DNA of 64,000 nt from Neisseria sp. Marseille-Q6792 (lineage in GTDB: Bacteria; Pseudomonadota; Gammaproteobacteria; Burkholderiales; Neisseriaceae). The position numbers and the translations under genes are program-made. The first letter of the stretch is position 1. The number at the start of each line of letters is the position of its first letter. Positions 36,418 to 45,363 of the stretch are shown one piece after another. The notes under the pieces are model-generated. The model ran no database searches. It saw nothing but the letters and a program-made list of their open reading frames with translations, and had not been told where the DNA came from. The DNA lies in contig NZ_OW969598.1 in the NCBI RefSeq assembly GCF_943181435.1, positions 806,001 through 870,000 on the forward strand. The letters are read 5' to 3'.

Positions 36418-37041
36418 TCAGTGCCACTGCCAGCGGTTGCGCCATGCACCCAAAACGGCATTCGGATACTTATTGCTGCCGAGGCTGCCATTAAAACGGG
36501 CAAGTGCGCGAACGATGTTGCCTTTTTCAAGGTTCTGGTAATGGCGCAAAATCGTGCAGCCGTAACGCAGGTTGGTACGGATGTCGAACAGATTGTGCGC
36601 CGGTTTGCCGATGTAGTTTTTCCAAAACGGCATAACCTGCATCAGGCCGCGCGCACCGACTCCACTGATTGCATACTGGCGGAACGCGCTTTCCACCTCA
36701 ATCAGCCCCAACACAATCTGCGTATCCAAACCGGCGCGGCTGCTTTCATACTGGATATTGACCAGCAGCCTGCGCCGCTCCTCCTCGTCGGGGACGAACC
36801 TTGCCAAACGTGCCGACATCGCGGACAACCAACGTTCGCCCTCTTTCGGATTGTCGAACACCAGCCTCGGCGGATTGACGCTGCCGACGGAACTCCTCAT
36901 CACGGAAGCCACATCGTCGGCAAGCGTTTCTTCACGTTGCGCGCCGGCTTGTGCCAGCGGGCTGAGCAACAGCGCGCCGGCGGCACACAGCAGGCGGCGT
37001 CGGTACGTGTTGACGGATAAATTATCGGTCGTTTTGTTCAT
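36418..37041 (-). CDS. Lytic transglycosylase (SLT family)
   Basis: A 207-residue exported enzyme that cleaves peptidoglycan to 1,6-anhydromuropeptides. The signal region (RRRLLCAAGALLLSPLAQA) includes a twin-arginine-like start. The SLT domain has the catalytic Glu in LIEVESAFR, then GARGLMQVMPFWKNY and LRYGCTILRHYQ, and ALARFNGS. The start at 37041 (MNKTTDNLS) is preferred; the longer frame begins within an uptake sequence. It is short for the family, close to the single-domain transglycosylases. Confidence 0.85.
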   Translation of the reverse strand: MNKTTDNLSVNTYRRRLLCAAGALLLSPLAQAGAQREETLADDVASVMRSSVGSVNPPRLVFDNPKEGERWLSAMSARLARFVPDEEERRRLLVNIQYESSRAGLDTQIVLGLIEVESAFRQYAISGVGARGLMQVMPFWKNYIGKPAHNLFDIRTNLRYGCTILRHYQNLEKGNIVRALARFNGSLGSNKYPNAVLGAWRNRWQWH

Positions 37042-37246
37042 AGGGAATGGGGCGCGTCCGGACGTTTCAGACGGCATTAAATATTCAAACAGACATGATT
37101 GCTTTCAACGCGAAAAACCGCGCGCAAAATCTAAGCACGGCATATCGCCCTGCCCTTTTCAGGCAAATCTCGATTTTACCGCTCTCAAGAACGCTTGTCC
37201 AAACAGGCACAGGCAACACCGCCCGGGCATTTCCCGTTTTCACCGG

Positions 37247-37615
37247 CTATCTGTCGTCCGGATTGTGCAGCAGCACCATCAGCGCATCACGCTTTTCGGG
37301 CGGCAGCAGGCGGAAATATTTCAACAGCAGAGCTTCTTGCGGCGAAGCCGCACCTTCCGTTCCGGAGAGCCTGCCGTGGCGCAGCCATTCCGCGCTGGTA
37401 TCCAGCCATTTTGCCAGTGTCTCGATTTTATCCGGAGTCGGAATCGACCTGCCGACCAGCCAATGGTGGAACGCCTGCGTACTGACAGGCTGATTGGGAT
37501 GGCGCAGGTTGAAGCGGTTGGCGAGGCTGGCATTGGACAGCTCGTCCAAACCCGCGAGGCGTATTGCTGTTTTCAAACGTTCACTGAAATCGGTTTTATC
37601 TTGTTCGGTATGCAT
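37247..37615 (-). CDS. XRE-family transcriptional regulator
   Basis: A 122-residue cytoplasmic protein with a helix-turn-helix at about residues 25-75 (ASLANRFNLRH ... VSTQAFHHWLVGRSIPTPDKIETLAKWL), typical of phage-repressor-like regulators. The C-terminal helices may dimerise. It is divergent from the surface lipoprotein gene with 157 bases between the starts, so it could regulate that gene; this is inference from position. Confidence 0.82.
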   Translation of the reverse strand: MHTEQDKTDFSERLKTAIRLAGLDELSNASLANRFNLRHPNQPVSTQAFHHWLVGRSIPTPDKIETLAKWLDTSAEWLRHGRLSGTEGAASPQEALLLKYFRLLPPEKRDALMVLLHNPDDR

Positions 37616-37684
37616 AATGGCGGATTATGAATAGCCGACTGTTGCCTTATTTAAACAGAATAATTGATAGTATTAACAATTTAG

Positions 37685-37713
37685 TTGTCAGTAAAAGTAA
37701 ATATGGGCATAAT
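37685..37713 (+). promoter_or_regulatory. Candidate sigma-70 promoter of the lipoprotein gene
   Basis: TTGTCA (37685-37690), 17 bases, CATAAT (37708-37713), about 60 bases upstream of the start codon. It lies in the shared region with the divergent regulator gene. Confidence 0.5.
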
Positions 37714-37772
37714 AGGAAGCGGTTTACACAACCATAAATTTATTTACTTAATTTCTGAAATTTTGGGGATTT

Positions 37773-38630
37773 ATGATGACTTTGAACAAAGTTTTCGCAT
37801 TGAGCATGATTGCCTTGAGCTTAGCGGCTTGCAGCAGCAACGGTACTGCCAACAACGGCAACAACTCTTTAGTTTCCGGTCCGGGCGTGGCAACACAAGG
37901 CGCGGTTGTTACTTCTTTTTACAGCGTAAAAGAGGATGTAAGGAAAGATGTCAACAGTTGGGCAACCCAAAAGGGGTTCAAACCTGGAGAGGTTGAGTTG
38001 GCATCAGTTACCCTGCAGGTTGGCAGCGTCTCCTCCAAGGGCAGCAATATCAATTTGTTTGATGTCGTACCGGCACAAAACAAGGTTCAAAAAGTAGATA
38101 CTGTAACCACGGCACGTGTTAAAGCCGGCGGGGACAATTACGAGCTGATTTCAAAAGGTCGGGCACATATCTACCGTCAAAATTATTCTTTGATTGCCGG
38201 TCTTTCCGAACGGGAAAGAATCGAAAAAGACCCATCCGGTATCGAGAGAAGCTTGCGTGCCGATAAGGACGTTGATTTGGTTGTGAAAGGTTCTGCTACC
38301 AAAATCCTGCCAGCTGCGGGCAAATTTAGCTACGCAGGTATTGCAACCGATGGCGAAAAACAAGGTGCTTTGTCTTATATAGTTGATTTCGAGAAAAAAA
38401 ACGGCAAAGGCGAAATTACCGGAATCGGCGAAACCGACATCACTCTGAGTGAAGCGCCTATCAAAGAATTCAGCCATACCAACGAATTCGATAACACAGT
38501 AATTAAGGGACAGGGCATCGAAGGTTCTAATTACAAACTCGGCTTCTTCGGTCCTAACGCAGAAGAAATCGTCGGTGCGGTTACTCAGGGTACAAATAGC
38601 ATCGGCTTTGCCGGCTCCCGTTCGCATTAA
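37773..38630 (+). CDS. Surface lipoprotein with factor H-binding-protein-like barrel (probable Slam client)
   Basis: A 285-residue lipoprotein (lipobox LAAC near residue 20; either of two adjacent ATGs could start it). The C-terminal about 100 residues resemble the fHbp/TbpB-type eight-stranded barrel: YIVDFEKKNGKGEITGI against fHbp YTIDFAAKQGNGKIEHL, and YKLGFFGPNAEEIVGAV against YSLGIFGGKAQEVAGSA (fHbp sequences from memory). Such proteins are exported to the cell surface by Slam translocators, and a Slam gene follows 113 bases downstream. The N-terminal domain is not recognised. The ligand is unknown. It is not fHbp itself, which differs in the N-terminal half. Confidence 0.75.
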   Translation: MMTLNKVFALSMIALSLAACSSNGTANNGNNSLVSGPGVATQGAVVTSFYSVKEDVRKDVNSWATQKGFKPGEVELASVTLQVGSVSSKGSNINLFDVVPAQNKVQKVDTVTTARVKAGGDNYELISKGRAHIYRQNYSLIAGLSERERIEKDPSGIERSLRADKDVDLVVKGSATKILPAAGKFSYAGIATDGEKQGALSYIVDFEKKNGKGEITGIGETDITLSEAPIKEFSHTNEFDNTVIKGQGIEGSNYKLGFFGPNAEEIVGAVTQGTNSIGFAGSRSH

Positions 38631-38645
38631 TCCCGCCTGATACAA

Positions 38646-38683
38646 ATGCCGTCTGAAACCGGAAACGGTCTTTCAGACGGCAT
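38646..38683 (+). terminator. Inverted DUS pair after the surface lipoprotein
   Basis: ATGCCGTCTGAA (38646-38657) and TTCAGACGGCAT (38672-38683) between the lipoprotein and the Slam gene; transcription may partly read through. Confidence 0.75.
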
Positions 38684-38743
38684 TTCGACCATTTGACTGC
38701 GCGGTTTGCCCGTCCGGTCCCTTGCCCTGAAACTGTTTGACTT

Positions 38744-40411
38744 ATGAAAAAATTTGCTTTGCTTCTTTTGTCCGTACCGGCGGCGGCCGTTGCCGAAACG
38801 TCCGTTTTACCTATACCCGTGTCGAAACAGGTGTTCGTGGACGGCAAATTCGACGATAGGATAGTGCCTGCCGAAAGGCTTGAAAGGGCTGACGAAACGG
38901 AAATTCCGGTTCTGCCGCTTGCTTCCTATGCCCCATCTTTTGACGAACAGATCGACAATGCCTTCCGCCTGTTGCAGCGTGCCGCGCCGAAGCGGGCTGC
39001 CGCGCCTGTTATTGCGTCTGTCGGCAAGGCAGAAGAGACCGAAATCAAGCCTGTGGCAACACATAAGAAGTTTTCCAACGAGGCGGCTTTCGGTACGGGT
39101 GCGTCCGTGCCGTCTGAAACCGTTGCAGCCGGAGAAGCCGCCGAAGCCGTTTCAGACGGCAATGCCTCTCTTGCGGGTTTGGAAGAGCAGATCAACCGCG
39201 CCGTCGTCGCCCGAGATTGGGACACGCTGCAAACGCTGTTGGAAAGCTATCGCGCCCTGCCGGATTTCAATCCGGTTCTGCACGATTACGCACTGGGCGG
39301 TTTGCGCCGCAGCCAGTTGCGCCATAACGAGGCGGTGGCTTTGTATCGCGGCATTTTGGCGCAACAGCCCGATTTGGCGTATCCGCGTTTCGATTTGGGT
39401 GTGATGCTGTTTGAAAACAAACAGTACCGCGAGGCGAAGGCGGAATTGGAGCGGGCGAAACCCGATTTGCAGCCACCGATGCAGCAGCTTGCCGACCGCT
39501 ATCTTGCCGCCATAGACAAGGCTCAAGGCTGGAAGCCCGATGTGTCGCTGCAATACGAGCAGACGGACAATGTGAACAACGCTTCGTCCGAAAAAACGAT
39601 TGAATTTGCAGGAAAAAGCTGGACAAAAACCGTCGACAGCCTACCGCAAAAGGCACACGGTTTGCGCTACGGCTTGGGCGTGTCGCGCGAAATCAATGCG
39701 GGCGGGCATCATTTCCTCTACGGCGACATCAGCGGCGGCGGCGTGCACTATTGGGATAACAAAGATTTCAGCGAACAGAGCCTGCGCCTGTCGCTCGGCT
39801 ATAAAAACCGTTCAGTAACGCGCTCGTTCGGCATCGTGCCGTTTATCGAGCAAAACCTCTTAGGCGGCAGCCGATACAATTTCGTCGGCGGCTTCAATGC
39901 CGATTTCTCCCAACGCTTGAGCGAACGCTGGCGGCTGACACTAAACGCGGGCAATATGTGGAAGCGTTATCAGGAAGACCGCACAGCCGCCCGATACGAC
40001 AGCCATATGCCGCTGGCGGGTGCGACGCTAATGTATTCCGCGCCGAAAGACTGGCTGCTTTACGGCGGTGCGGACTGGTCGCACGACATGACGAAAGAGG
40101 CGGAACAGGCTTCCGTCCGCAAGGGTTTGCGTGTCGGCGCGGTCAAAACGTTCGACGGCGGCTTGGGTCTGCGGGCAAACCTGCGCTATACACGCAGGAC
40201 GTTTGACGCACCCGGGACCATTGTGTACCGCTTCCCGCGTAAAGACCACGAATATCAGGCAAACCTGTCGTTGTGGCACGACAAAATCTCTTGGAAGGGA
40301 TTTACGCCGCAACTCAATTTCCGCTATCTGAAAATCGACAGCAATATGAAAAGTTTTTACACACGCAAAAACATGCAGATTTTCATGAGCGTGGAAAAGG
40401 ATTTCAAATAA
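38744..40411 (+). CDS. Surface lipoprotein assembly modulator (Slam), outer membrane
   Basis: A 555-residue outer-membrane protein with a signal peptide (MKKFALLLLSVPAAAVAE), an N-terminal periplasmic part with TPR helices (about residues 140-260; NEAVALYRGILAQQPDLAYPRFDLG) and a C-terminal DUF560 beta-barrel of about 14 strands, ending in an aromatic-rich strand (MQIFMSVEKDFK). This is the Slam layout. Slams move TbpB-like lipoproteins to the surface; the meningococcal copy at this genomic site is, from memory, Slam2 (NMB1466), linked to HpuA display. Two uptake sequences lie in its coding region, where they encode PSET and SDGN. The neighbouring lipoprotein is a likely client. Confidence 0.85.
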   Translation: MKKFALLLLSVPAAAVAETSVLPIPVSKQVFVDGKFDDRIVPAERLERADETEIPVLPLASYAPSFDEQIDNAFRLLQRAAPKRAAAPVIASVGKAEETEIKPVATHKKFSNEAAFGTGASVPSETVAAGEAAEAVSDGNASLAGLEEQINRAVVARDWDTLQTLLESYRALPDFNPVLHDYALGGLRRSQLRHNEAVALYRGILAQQPDLAYPRFDLGVMLFENKQYREAKAELERAKPDLQPPMQQLADRYLAAIDKAQGWKPDVSLQYEQTDNVNNASSEKTIEFAGKSWTKTVDSLPQKAHGLRYGLGVSREINAGGHHFLYGDISGGGVHYWDNKDFSEQSLRLSLGYKNRSVTRSFGIVPFIEQNLLGGSRYNFVGGFNADFSQRLSERWRLTLNAGNMWKRYQEDRTAARYDSHMPLAGATLMYSAPKDWLLYGGADWSHDMTKEAEQASVRKGLRVGAVKTFDGGLGLRANLRYTRRTFDAPGTIVYRFPRKDHEYQANLSLWHDKISWKGFTPQLNFRYLKIDSNMKSFYTRKNMQIFMSVEKDFK

Positions 40412-40419
40412 GCGCAAAA

Positions 40420-40453
40420 ATGCCGTCCGACCGTTTTTCAGACGGCATTTTTT
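40420..40453 (+). terminator. Inverted DUS pair after Slam, one arm imperfect
   Basis: TGCCGTCCGA (40420-40429) and TTTCAGACGGCATTTTT (40437-40453) with a T run; the first arm has one mismatch to the uptake sequence. Confidence 0.7.
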
Positions 40454-40571
40454 GCTGTCGGAAATATACCGTCGGCAACATCTGTGAGCAGAATCAAAAA
40501 CAGCGCATCATTTATTGTCAACGCCCGCGCCGTCAGAGTAACATTGCGTTTTTCCCCCACCGGTATCCGCC

Positions 40572-42080
40572 ATGACCACCAATCCCGCAAACGTCCTTGC
40601 CTCCGTCGATTTGGGTTCTAACAGTTTCCGCCTCCAGATTTGCGAAAACAACAACGGACAGTTGAAAGTCATCGATTCCTTCAAACAGATGGTGCGCTTC
40701 GCCGCCGGACTGGACGAACAGAAAAACCTGAGTGCCGCCTCCCAAGAACAGGCTTTGGACTGTCTGGCAAAATTCGGCGAACGCCTGCGCGGCTTCCGTC
40801 CCGAGCAGGTGCGCGCCGTGGCAACCAACACATTCCGCGTTGCCAAAAACATCGCGGGCTTCCTGCCCCGTGCCGAAGCGGCATTAGGTTTCCCCATCGA
40901 AATCATCGCCGGGCGCGAAGAGGCGCGGCTGATTTATACCGGCGTGATCCACACCCTTCCCCCCGGCGGCGGCAAAATGCTGGTTATCGACATCGGCGGC
41001 GGTTCGACAGAATTTGTCATCGGTTCGACGCTGAATCCCGACATTACCGAAAGCCTGCCCTTGGGCTGCGTAACCTACAGCCTGCGCTTCTTCCAAAACA
41101 AAATCACCGCCAAAGACTTCCAAGCCGCCATTTCCGCCGCCCGCAACGAAATCCAGCGCATCAGCAAAAATATGAGGCGCAAAGGTTGGGATTTCGCCGT
41201 CGGCACATCGGGTTCGGCAAAATCCATCCGTGATGTGCTTGCCGCCGAAATGCCCCAAGAGGCGGACATTACCTACAAAGGAATGCGCGCCCTCGCCGAA
41301 CGCATCATCGAAGCCGGTTCGGTCAAAAAAGCCAAATTTGAAAACCTGAAACCGGAACGCATCGAAGTTTTTGCCGGCGGACTTGCCGTGATGATGGCGG
41401 CGTTTGAGGAAATGAAACTCGACAGGATGACCGTAACCGAAGCCGCCCTACGCGACGGCGTGTTTTACGATTTGATCGGGCGCGGTTTAAACGAAGATAT
41501 GCGCGGACAAACGGTTGCCGAGTTCCAACACCGCTACCACGTCAGCCTCAATCAGGCGAAACGCACCGCCGAAACCGCGCAAACCTTTATGGACAGCCTC
41601 TGCCACGCCAAAAACGTTACAGTTCAAGAGCTTGCCTTGTGGCAACAGTATCTCGGACGCGCCGCTGCGCTGCATGAAATCGGTTTGGACATCGCCCACA
41701 CCGGCTATCACAAGCATTCCGCCTACATCCTCGAAAACGCCGATATGCCGGGCTTTTCACGCAAAGAACAGACCATACTTGCCCAACTGGTCATCGGTCA
41801 TCGCGGCGATATGAAAAAAATGGGCGGCATTATCGGCACCAACGAAATGTTGTGGTATGCCGTTTTGTCCCTGCGCCTTGCCGCCCTGTTCTGCCGTTCG
41901 CGCCAAGACCTGTCTTTCCCGAAAAATATGCAGTTGCGCACGGATACGGAAAGCCACGGCTTCATCCTGCGTATTGACAGTGAATGGCTGGAACACCACC
42001 CCCTGATTGCCGACGCATTGGAATATGAAAGCGTCCAATGGCAAAAAGTCAATATGCCGTTTAAAGTTGAAGCCGTCTGA
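40572..42080 (+). CDS. ppx: Exopolyphosphatase (Ppx/GppA family)
   Basis: A 502-residue cytoplasmic enzyme that removes terminal phosphates from polyphosphate or from pppGpp. The N-terminal actin-like fold has DLGSNSFRL (phosphate 1), AGREEARLIYTGV, and DIGGGSTEF (phosphate 2); the C-terminal domain has the HD-like ALHEIGLDIAHTGYHKHSAYI. The length fits Ppx/GppA proteins. In meningococcus a Ppx lies beside Slam2. The protein is intact, and an inverted uptake-sequence pair follows. Confidence 0.92.
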   Translation: MTTNPANVLASVDLGSNSFRLQICENNNGQLKVIDSFKQMVRFAAGLDEQKNLSAASQEQALDCLAKFGERLRGFRPEQVRAVATNTFRVAKNIAGFLPRAEAALGFPIEIIAGREEARLIYTGVIHTLPPGGGKMLVIDIGGGSTEFVIGSTLNPDITESLPLGCVTYSLRFFQNKITAKDFQAAISAARNEIQRISKNMRRKGWDFAVGTSGSAKSIRDVLAAEMPQEADITYKGMRALAERIIEAGSVKKAKFENLKPERIEVFAGGLAVMMAAFEEMKLDRMTVTEAALRDGVFYDLIGRGLNEDMRGQTVAEFQHRYHVSLNQAKRTAETAQTFMDSLCHAKNVTVQELALWQQYLGRAAALHEIGLDIAHTGYHKHSAYILENADMPGFSRKEQTILAQLVIGHRGDMKKMGGIIGTNEMLWYAVLSLRLAALFCRSRQDLSFPKNMQLRTDTESHGFILRIDSEWLEHHPLIADALEYESVQWQKVNMPFKVEAV

Positions 42081-42093
42081 CCTTTACAAACCA

Positions 42094-42123
42094 AATGCCG
42101 TCTGAATGATGTTCAGACGGCAT
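42094..42123 (+). terminator. Inverted DUS pair after ppx
   Basis: ATGCCGTCTGAA (42094-42105) and TTCAGACGGCAT (42112-42123) with a 6-base loop. Confidence 0.8.
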
Positions 42124-42296
42124 TTCCCTATCCACAACACCCAAAAAAACCGACTGCCTTGTATCTACGACAGCAGACGGGTCGATTTGCCACTCCAAAC
42201 AAAAACCTTATATATTGCACCCCAGTTAAGGGAGTGTAAAATTTGATTGAAATCCCTTGACAAATTCGATTAACCGATATTTAAGAGGGGTCTAAA

Positions 42297-43262
42297 ATGT
42301 CATTCCAGCAGGAACTTCAAATAAACCAGACGGCAGACGCGAAGCGTCCGCCGCTTCCTTGTCTAAATAGTAACAACTGCATTGACACAGAAAACCCTAA
42401 TCAAAACAACACCAAACAAACCCCCGCTTTTTACGAAAAATTCGCCAAAACAGACCAAAATCTAAACGAGTTTTCTACCTCGTACAAAAAATCTTCACAT
42501 GCCTTAGAGCTAAACGTAAAACAGTTCATTGAAACGTTTGGAATCGAAAAGTGCGGATTCCTTACACTCACTTTCGCCGACGACGTGCAAGACGTTAAAG
42601 AGGCGAGCCGCCGCTTTCACAGCCTCCGTACAAACTTTCTTAAAAAGCATTTTGAAAACTATATTTGCGTATACGAACGCATGAAAAGCGGTCGTATACA
42701 TTTTCATCTCATCGTAAACACACGCCAAGACATCCGCCGTGGTCTGAATTTCAGACAAATCCAAGCCCGTAATTACACAAGTGCCAACAAAAACCTGAGC
42801 CAACTATGGCAAGTTCTTCGGGAAAACATGGAAAAGTACGGTTTCGGGCGTTCCGAACTGCTGCCAGTCAAAACCAACAGCAAAGGACTTGCGCGATATG
42901 TCGGCAAGTACATTGCAAAACACATTAACAGCCGTCTGCCCGAAGACAAAGGCTACCGCCTTATCCGTACAACAATCGGCAAAAAACAATTGTGGAAGAT
43001 TGCGACAAGCAATTTTTCGTTTGTATCGGAGGGTTCGCGCAAATGGCGCGAAAACCTCAAAAATTGGGTTTACTGCATTGAGCCGCTGATTAAAGCGCAT
43101 GTAGAACTTTTTTACGGAATCCAACTGAAACCCATGAACGAAGAGAACTACTTATATGCGCGGCAAATTCAGCCGACCCGAATAAGACCGAGCAAGTCTT
43201 TCCATAACCCGCGTACATGGTGCAAACCATCCCGTCAAAGCAGAGCAGGACTTAAGGCATAG
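42297..43262 (+). CDS. Solitary HUH-type rolling-circle replication initiator-like protein
   Basis: A 321-residue protein. FLTLTFADDVQDV is motif 1 and GRIHFHLIVN contains the His-hydrophobic-His (HUH) metal motif; the catalytic Tyr is likely in ARYVGKYIAKH. These are features of replication initiators of filamentous phages (G2P-like) and rolling-circle plasmids. The protein is lysine- and asparagine-rich and its codon use is less GC-biased than that of its neighbours. No other phage or plasmid gene lies beside it. It has its own TTGACA element (42257-42262) and terminator, so it could be a single-gene remnant or a small satellite. Confidence 0.75.
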   Translation: MSFQQELQINQTADAKRPPLPCLNSNNCIDTENPNQNNTKQTPAFYEKFAKTDQNLNEFSTSYKKSSHALELNVKQFIETFGIEKCGFLTLTFADDVQDVKEASRRFHSLRTNFLKKHFENYICVYERMKSGRIHFHLIVNTRQDIRRGLNFRQIQARNYTSANKNLSQLWQVLRENMEKYGFGRSELLPVKTNSKGLARYVGKYIAKHINSRLPEDKGYRLIRTTIGKKQLWKIATSNFSFVSEGSRKWRENLKNWVYCIEPLIKAHVELFYGIQLKPMNEENYLYARQIQPTRIRPSKSFHNPRTWCKPSRQSRAGLKA

Positions 43263-43266
43263 ATAA

Positions 43267-43295
43267 AGCGGCAACCGGATGGCTGCCGCTTTTTT
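43267..43295 (+). terminator. Rho-independent terminator after the HUH gene
   Basis: AGCGGCA (43267-43273) pairs with TGCCGCT (43284-43290) and is followed by TTTTT, ending the rep-like gene just after its stop. Confidence 0.8.
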
Positions 43296-43478
43296 GTAAA
43301 GATGATCGGTACCGATTCACTCATTCTTACATCAGAATCACAATACATATGGAGCACCTAAATCCCCTATTTCTGCAAACAATTCCCCGACCATCTCCAT
43401 CAGGACAGAAAACTTGTTGCAGCCACCTTCCTGAAAGGGCTTGGAAAACTCAAATGCATTATGGGATTTTTGAATACC

Positions 43479-44024
43479 TCAATAATGGCGGCGGCGGAAA
43501 TAAAACATCCCCTCACTGTCGATTTCCAGCACATAGCGTCCGTTCTGCACGGCGGCATATCCGCTTTTCCCCGTCTGGTAAGGTTGCAGTGCGGCATGCG
43601 AGACCAGGTAATCCGTCAGCTTCCCGCCGTCTTGCGCGACATTGTCCACCAGCTTGGCAAACAAGGTATGACACACGCCGTTTGCCGCCCAACCTGCCGG
43701 ACCGCCCTTATCGTCGGTTTCCATGCATTTGCCGCTGATGACTTCCAAGTCGTTGGGATGCTTGCCGATCAGTTGCAACACATTCTGTTCCGACAAGCCC
43801 TCAATCGGATAAGTCAGCTGTTTTTTGCCTTCAGCCGTTTTTCCTTCTTGCACCCCGCCCAGAGCCAAACCGGCAATCGCCGTATTGTCGATATATTTGA
43901 CTTTGAAAACCGGTTTCGGCGCACCCTGCACTGCATTTTGCGGCTGTTCCGCCGTATTTTCGGATTTACCGCAGGCGGCAAGCAGCAGGCAGCCGCTTAA
44001 CACGACAAAAGATGTTTTAAGCAT
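43479..44024 (-). CDS. Hypothetical lipoprotein
   Basis: A 181-residue lipoprotein (lipobox LLAAC at about residues 14-18). The mature part starts with a Gln/Asn/Pro-rich linker and has no domain I recognise; one Cys pair (SGKC, NGVC) may form a disulfide. The ORF ends in a Tyr/Phe/Arg-rich tail (EGMFYFRRRHY). It lies next to trpS on the same strand and may be co-transcribed in part. The function is unknown. Confidence 0.72.
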   Translation of the reverse strand: MLKTSFVVLSGCLLLAACGKSENTAEQPQNAVQGAPKPVFKVKYIDNTAIAGLALGGVQEGKTAEGKKQLTYPIEGLSEQNVLQLIGKHPNDLEVISGKCMETDDKGGPAGWAANGVCHTLFAKLVDNVAQDGGKLTDYLVSHAALQPYQTGKSGYAAVQNGRYVLEIDSEGMFYFRRRHY

Positions 44025-44047
44025 TCCACACTCCTGATGGTTTCAAA

Positions 44048-44087
44048 ATGCCGTCTGAAACACGGACAATGGATGTTCAGACGGCAT
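44048..44087. terminator. Inverted DUS pair between lipoprotein and trpS
   Basis: ATGCCGTCTGAA (44048-44059) and TTCAGACGGCAT (44076-44087). It lies after the trpS stop, on the 5' side of the lipoprotein gene. Confidence 0.75.
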
Positions 44088-44091
44088 GGGT

Positions 44092-45102
44092 TTATTTCAA
44101 AGGACGGATACCGACCGCATCACGTACCTTATTCAAAAGTTCGCGCGCTTCTTTGCGCGCTTTGGCCGCGCCTGCCTGCAGGATGTCTTCGATTTGCGAA
44201 GGATTGGCGGTCAGCTCGTTGTAGCGTTCGCGCGGTTCTGCCAGCTCGGCGTTGATTTTCGCCGCCAAAAGTTTTTTGGCTTCGCCCCATGCCAGGCCTT
44301 CGGCCAGCATTTGTGTGAACGCTGCTGTTTCAGACGGCATGGAGAAGGCCTTGTAGATTTCAAACAAAGGGCTTTCGTCAGGCTGTTTCGGCTCGCCCGG
44401 CTCTTTCATGTTGGTGATGATTTTGTTGACCGATTTTTGGGTTTTCTTGTCGTTTTCCCAAAGCGGAATGGTGTTGCCGTAGGATTTGGACATTTTGCGT
44501 CCGTCCAAGCCGACCAAGAGTTCGACGTTTTCGTCGATTTTCACTTCGGGCAGGGTGAAGAGTTCTTGGAAGCGGTGGTTGAAGCGGCCGGCAATGTCGC
44601 GCGCCATTTCGACATGTTGGATTTGGTCGCGTCCGACGGGAACTTCGTTGGCGTTGAACATGAGGATGTCGGCAGTCATCAGAATCGGATAACTGAACAA
44701 ACCCATTTCCACACCGAAATCAGGATCTTCCTGATTGTTTTCTGCATTTGCCTGTACAGCGGCTTTGTAGGCATGGGCGCGGTTCATCAAACCCTTGGCG
44801 GTGATGCAGGTCAGAATCCAGTTCAATTCCATCACTTCGGGAATGTCGCTTTGGCGGTAGAAGGTGGTGCGCTCGGGGTCGAGTCCGCAGGCGAGCCATG
44901 TGGCGGCAACGGCTTGGGTGGATTGGTGAATCATCTCCGGCTCGTGGCATTTGATGATGCCGTGGTAATCGGCGAGGAAAAGGAAGGATTCGGTATCTGG
45001 GTTTTGCGCCGCGCGGACGGCGGGGCGGATGGCGCCGACGTAGTTGCCCAGATGCGGGATGCCGGTGGTAGTTACGCCGGTCAGAACTCGTTTTTTGCTC
45101 AT
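44092..45102 (-). CDS. trpS: Tryptophanyl-tRNA synthetase
   Basis: A 336-residue class I aminoacyl-tRNA synthetase that charges tRNA-Trp in the cytoplasm. The Rossmann signature is [16 protein letters not shown] (HIGH motif variant HLGN) near residue 12, and the KMSKS loop is [14 protein letters not shown] near residue 205. Length and order fit the family. The C-terminal helical domain ends near [12 protein letters not shown]. Confidence 0.96.
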   Translation of the reverse strand: MSKKRVLTGVTTTGIPHLGNYVGAIRPAVRAAQNPDTESFLFLADYHGIIKCHEPEMIHQSTQAVAATWLACGLDPERTTFYRQSDIPEVMELNWILTCITAKGLMNRAHAYKAAVQANAENNQEDPDFGVEMGLFSYPILMTADILMFNANEVPVGRDQIQHVEMARDIAGRFNHRFQELFTLPEVKIDENVELLVGLDGRKMSKSYGNTIPLWENDKKTQKSVNKIITNMKEPGEPKQPDESPLFEIYKAFSMPSETAAFTQMLAEGLAWGEAKKLLAAKINAELAEPRERYNELTANPSQIEDILQAGAAKARKEARELLNKVRDAVGIRPLK

Positions 45103-45298
45103 AAAAATGTCCTTACGGCATCAATGCCGTCTGAAAGGGAATAAAGATGCGCCGATTATACCCGATTCACAATATTTGTTCAGACGGCATCGGACGCTTC
45201 CCTATTGGAGAGATTAAGTTATACACACAAATTAAAAAATTTATTTCAATCATATTCAACAAGATAAGCAATTAAATCTGAAAAGTTAAAATCTGACG

Positions 45299-45327
45299 CT
45301 TGAGTTATCCACAATTATGCACATATA
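45299..45327 (+). promoter_or_regulatory. Candidate heat-shock (sigma-32) promoter of clpB
   Basis: CTTGAG (45299-45304), 15 bases, CACATATA (45320-45327) about 36 bases before the clpB start. The sigma-32 consensus is CTTGAA and CCCCATNT, so the match is fair and not perfect. Confidence 0.45.
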
Positions 45328-45363
45328 GGCTTCGACAGCGGACATTTTGAAAAGGAAACGAAA

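Noticed and set aside
37773..38630. Calling the surface lipoprotein fHbp
   Set aside because: Only the C-terminal barrel pattern agrees. The N-terminal half, length and neighbours differ from fHbp.
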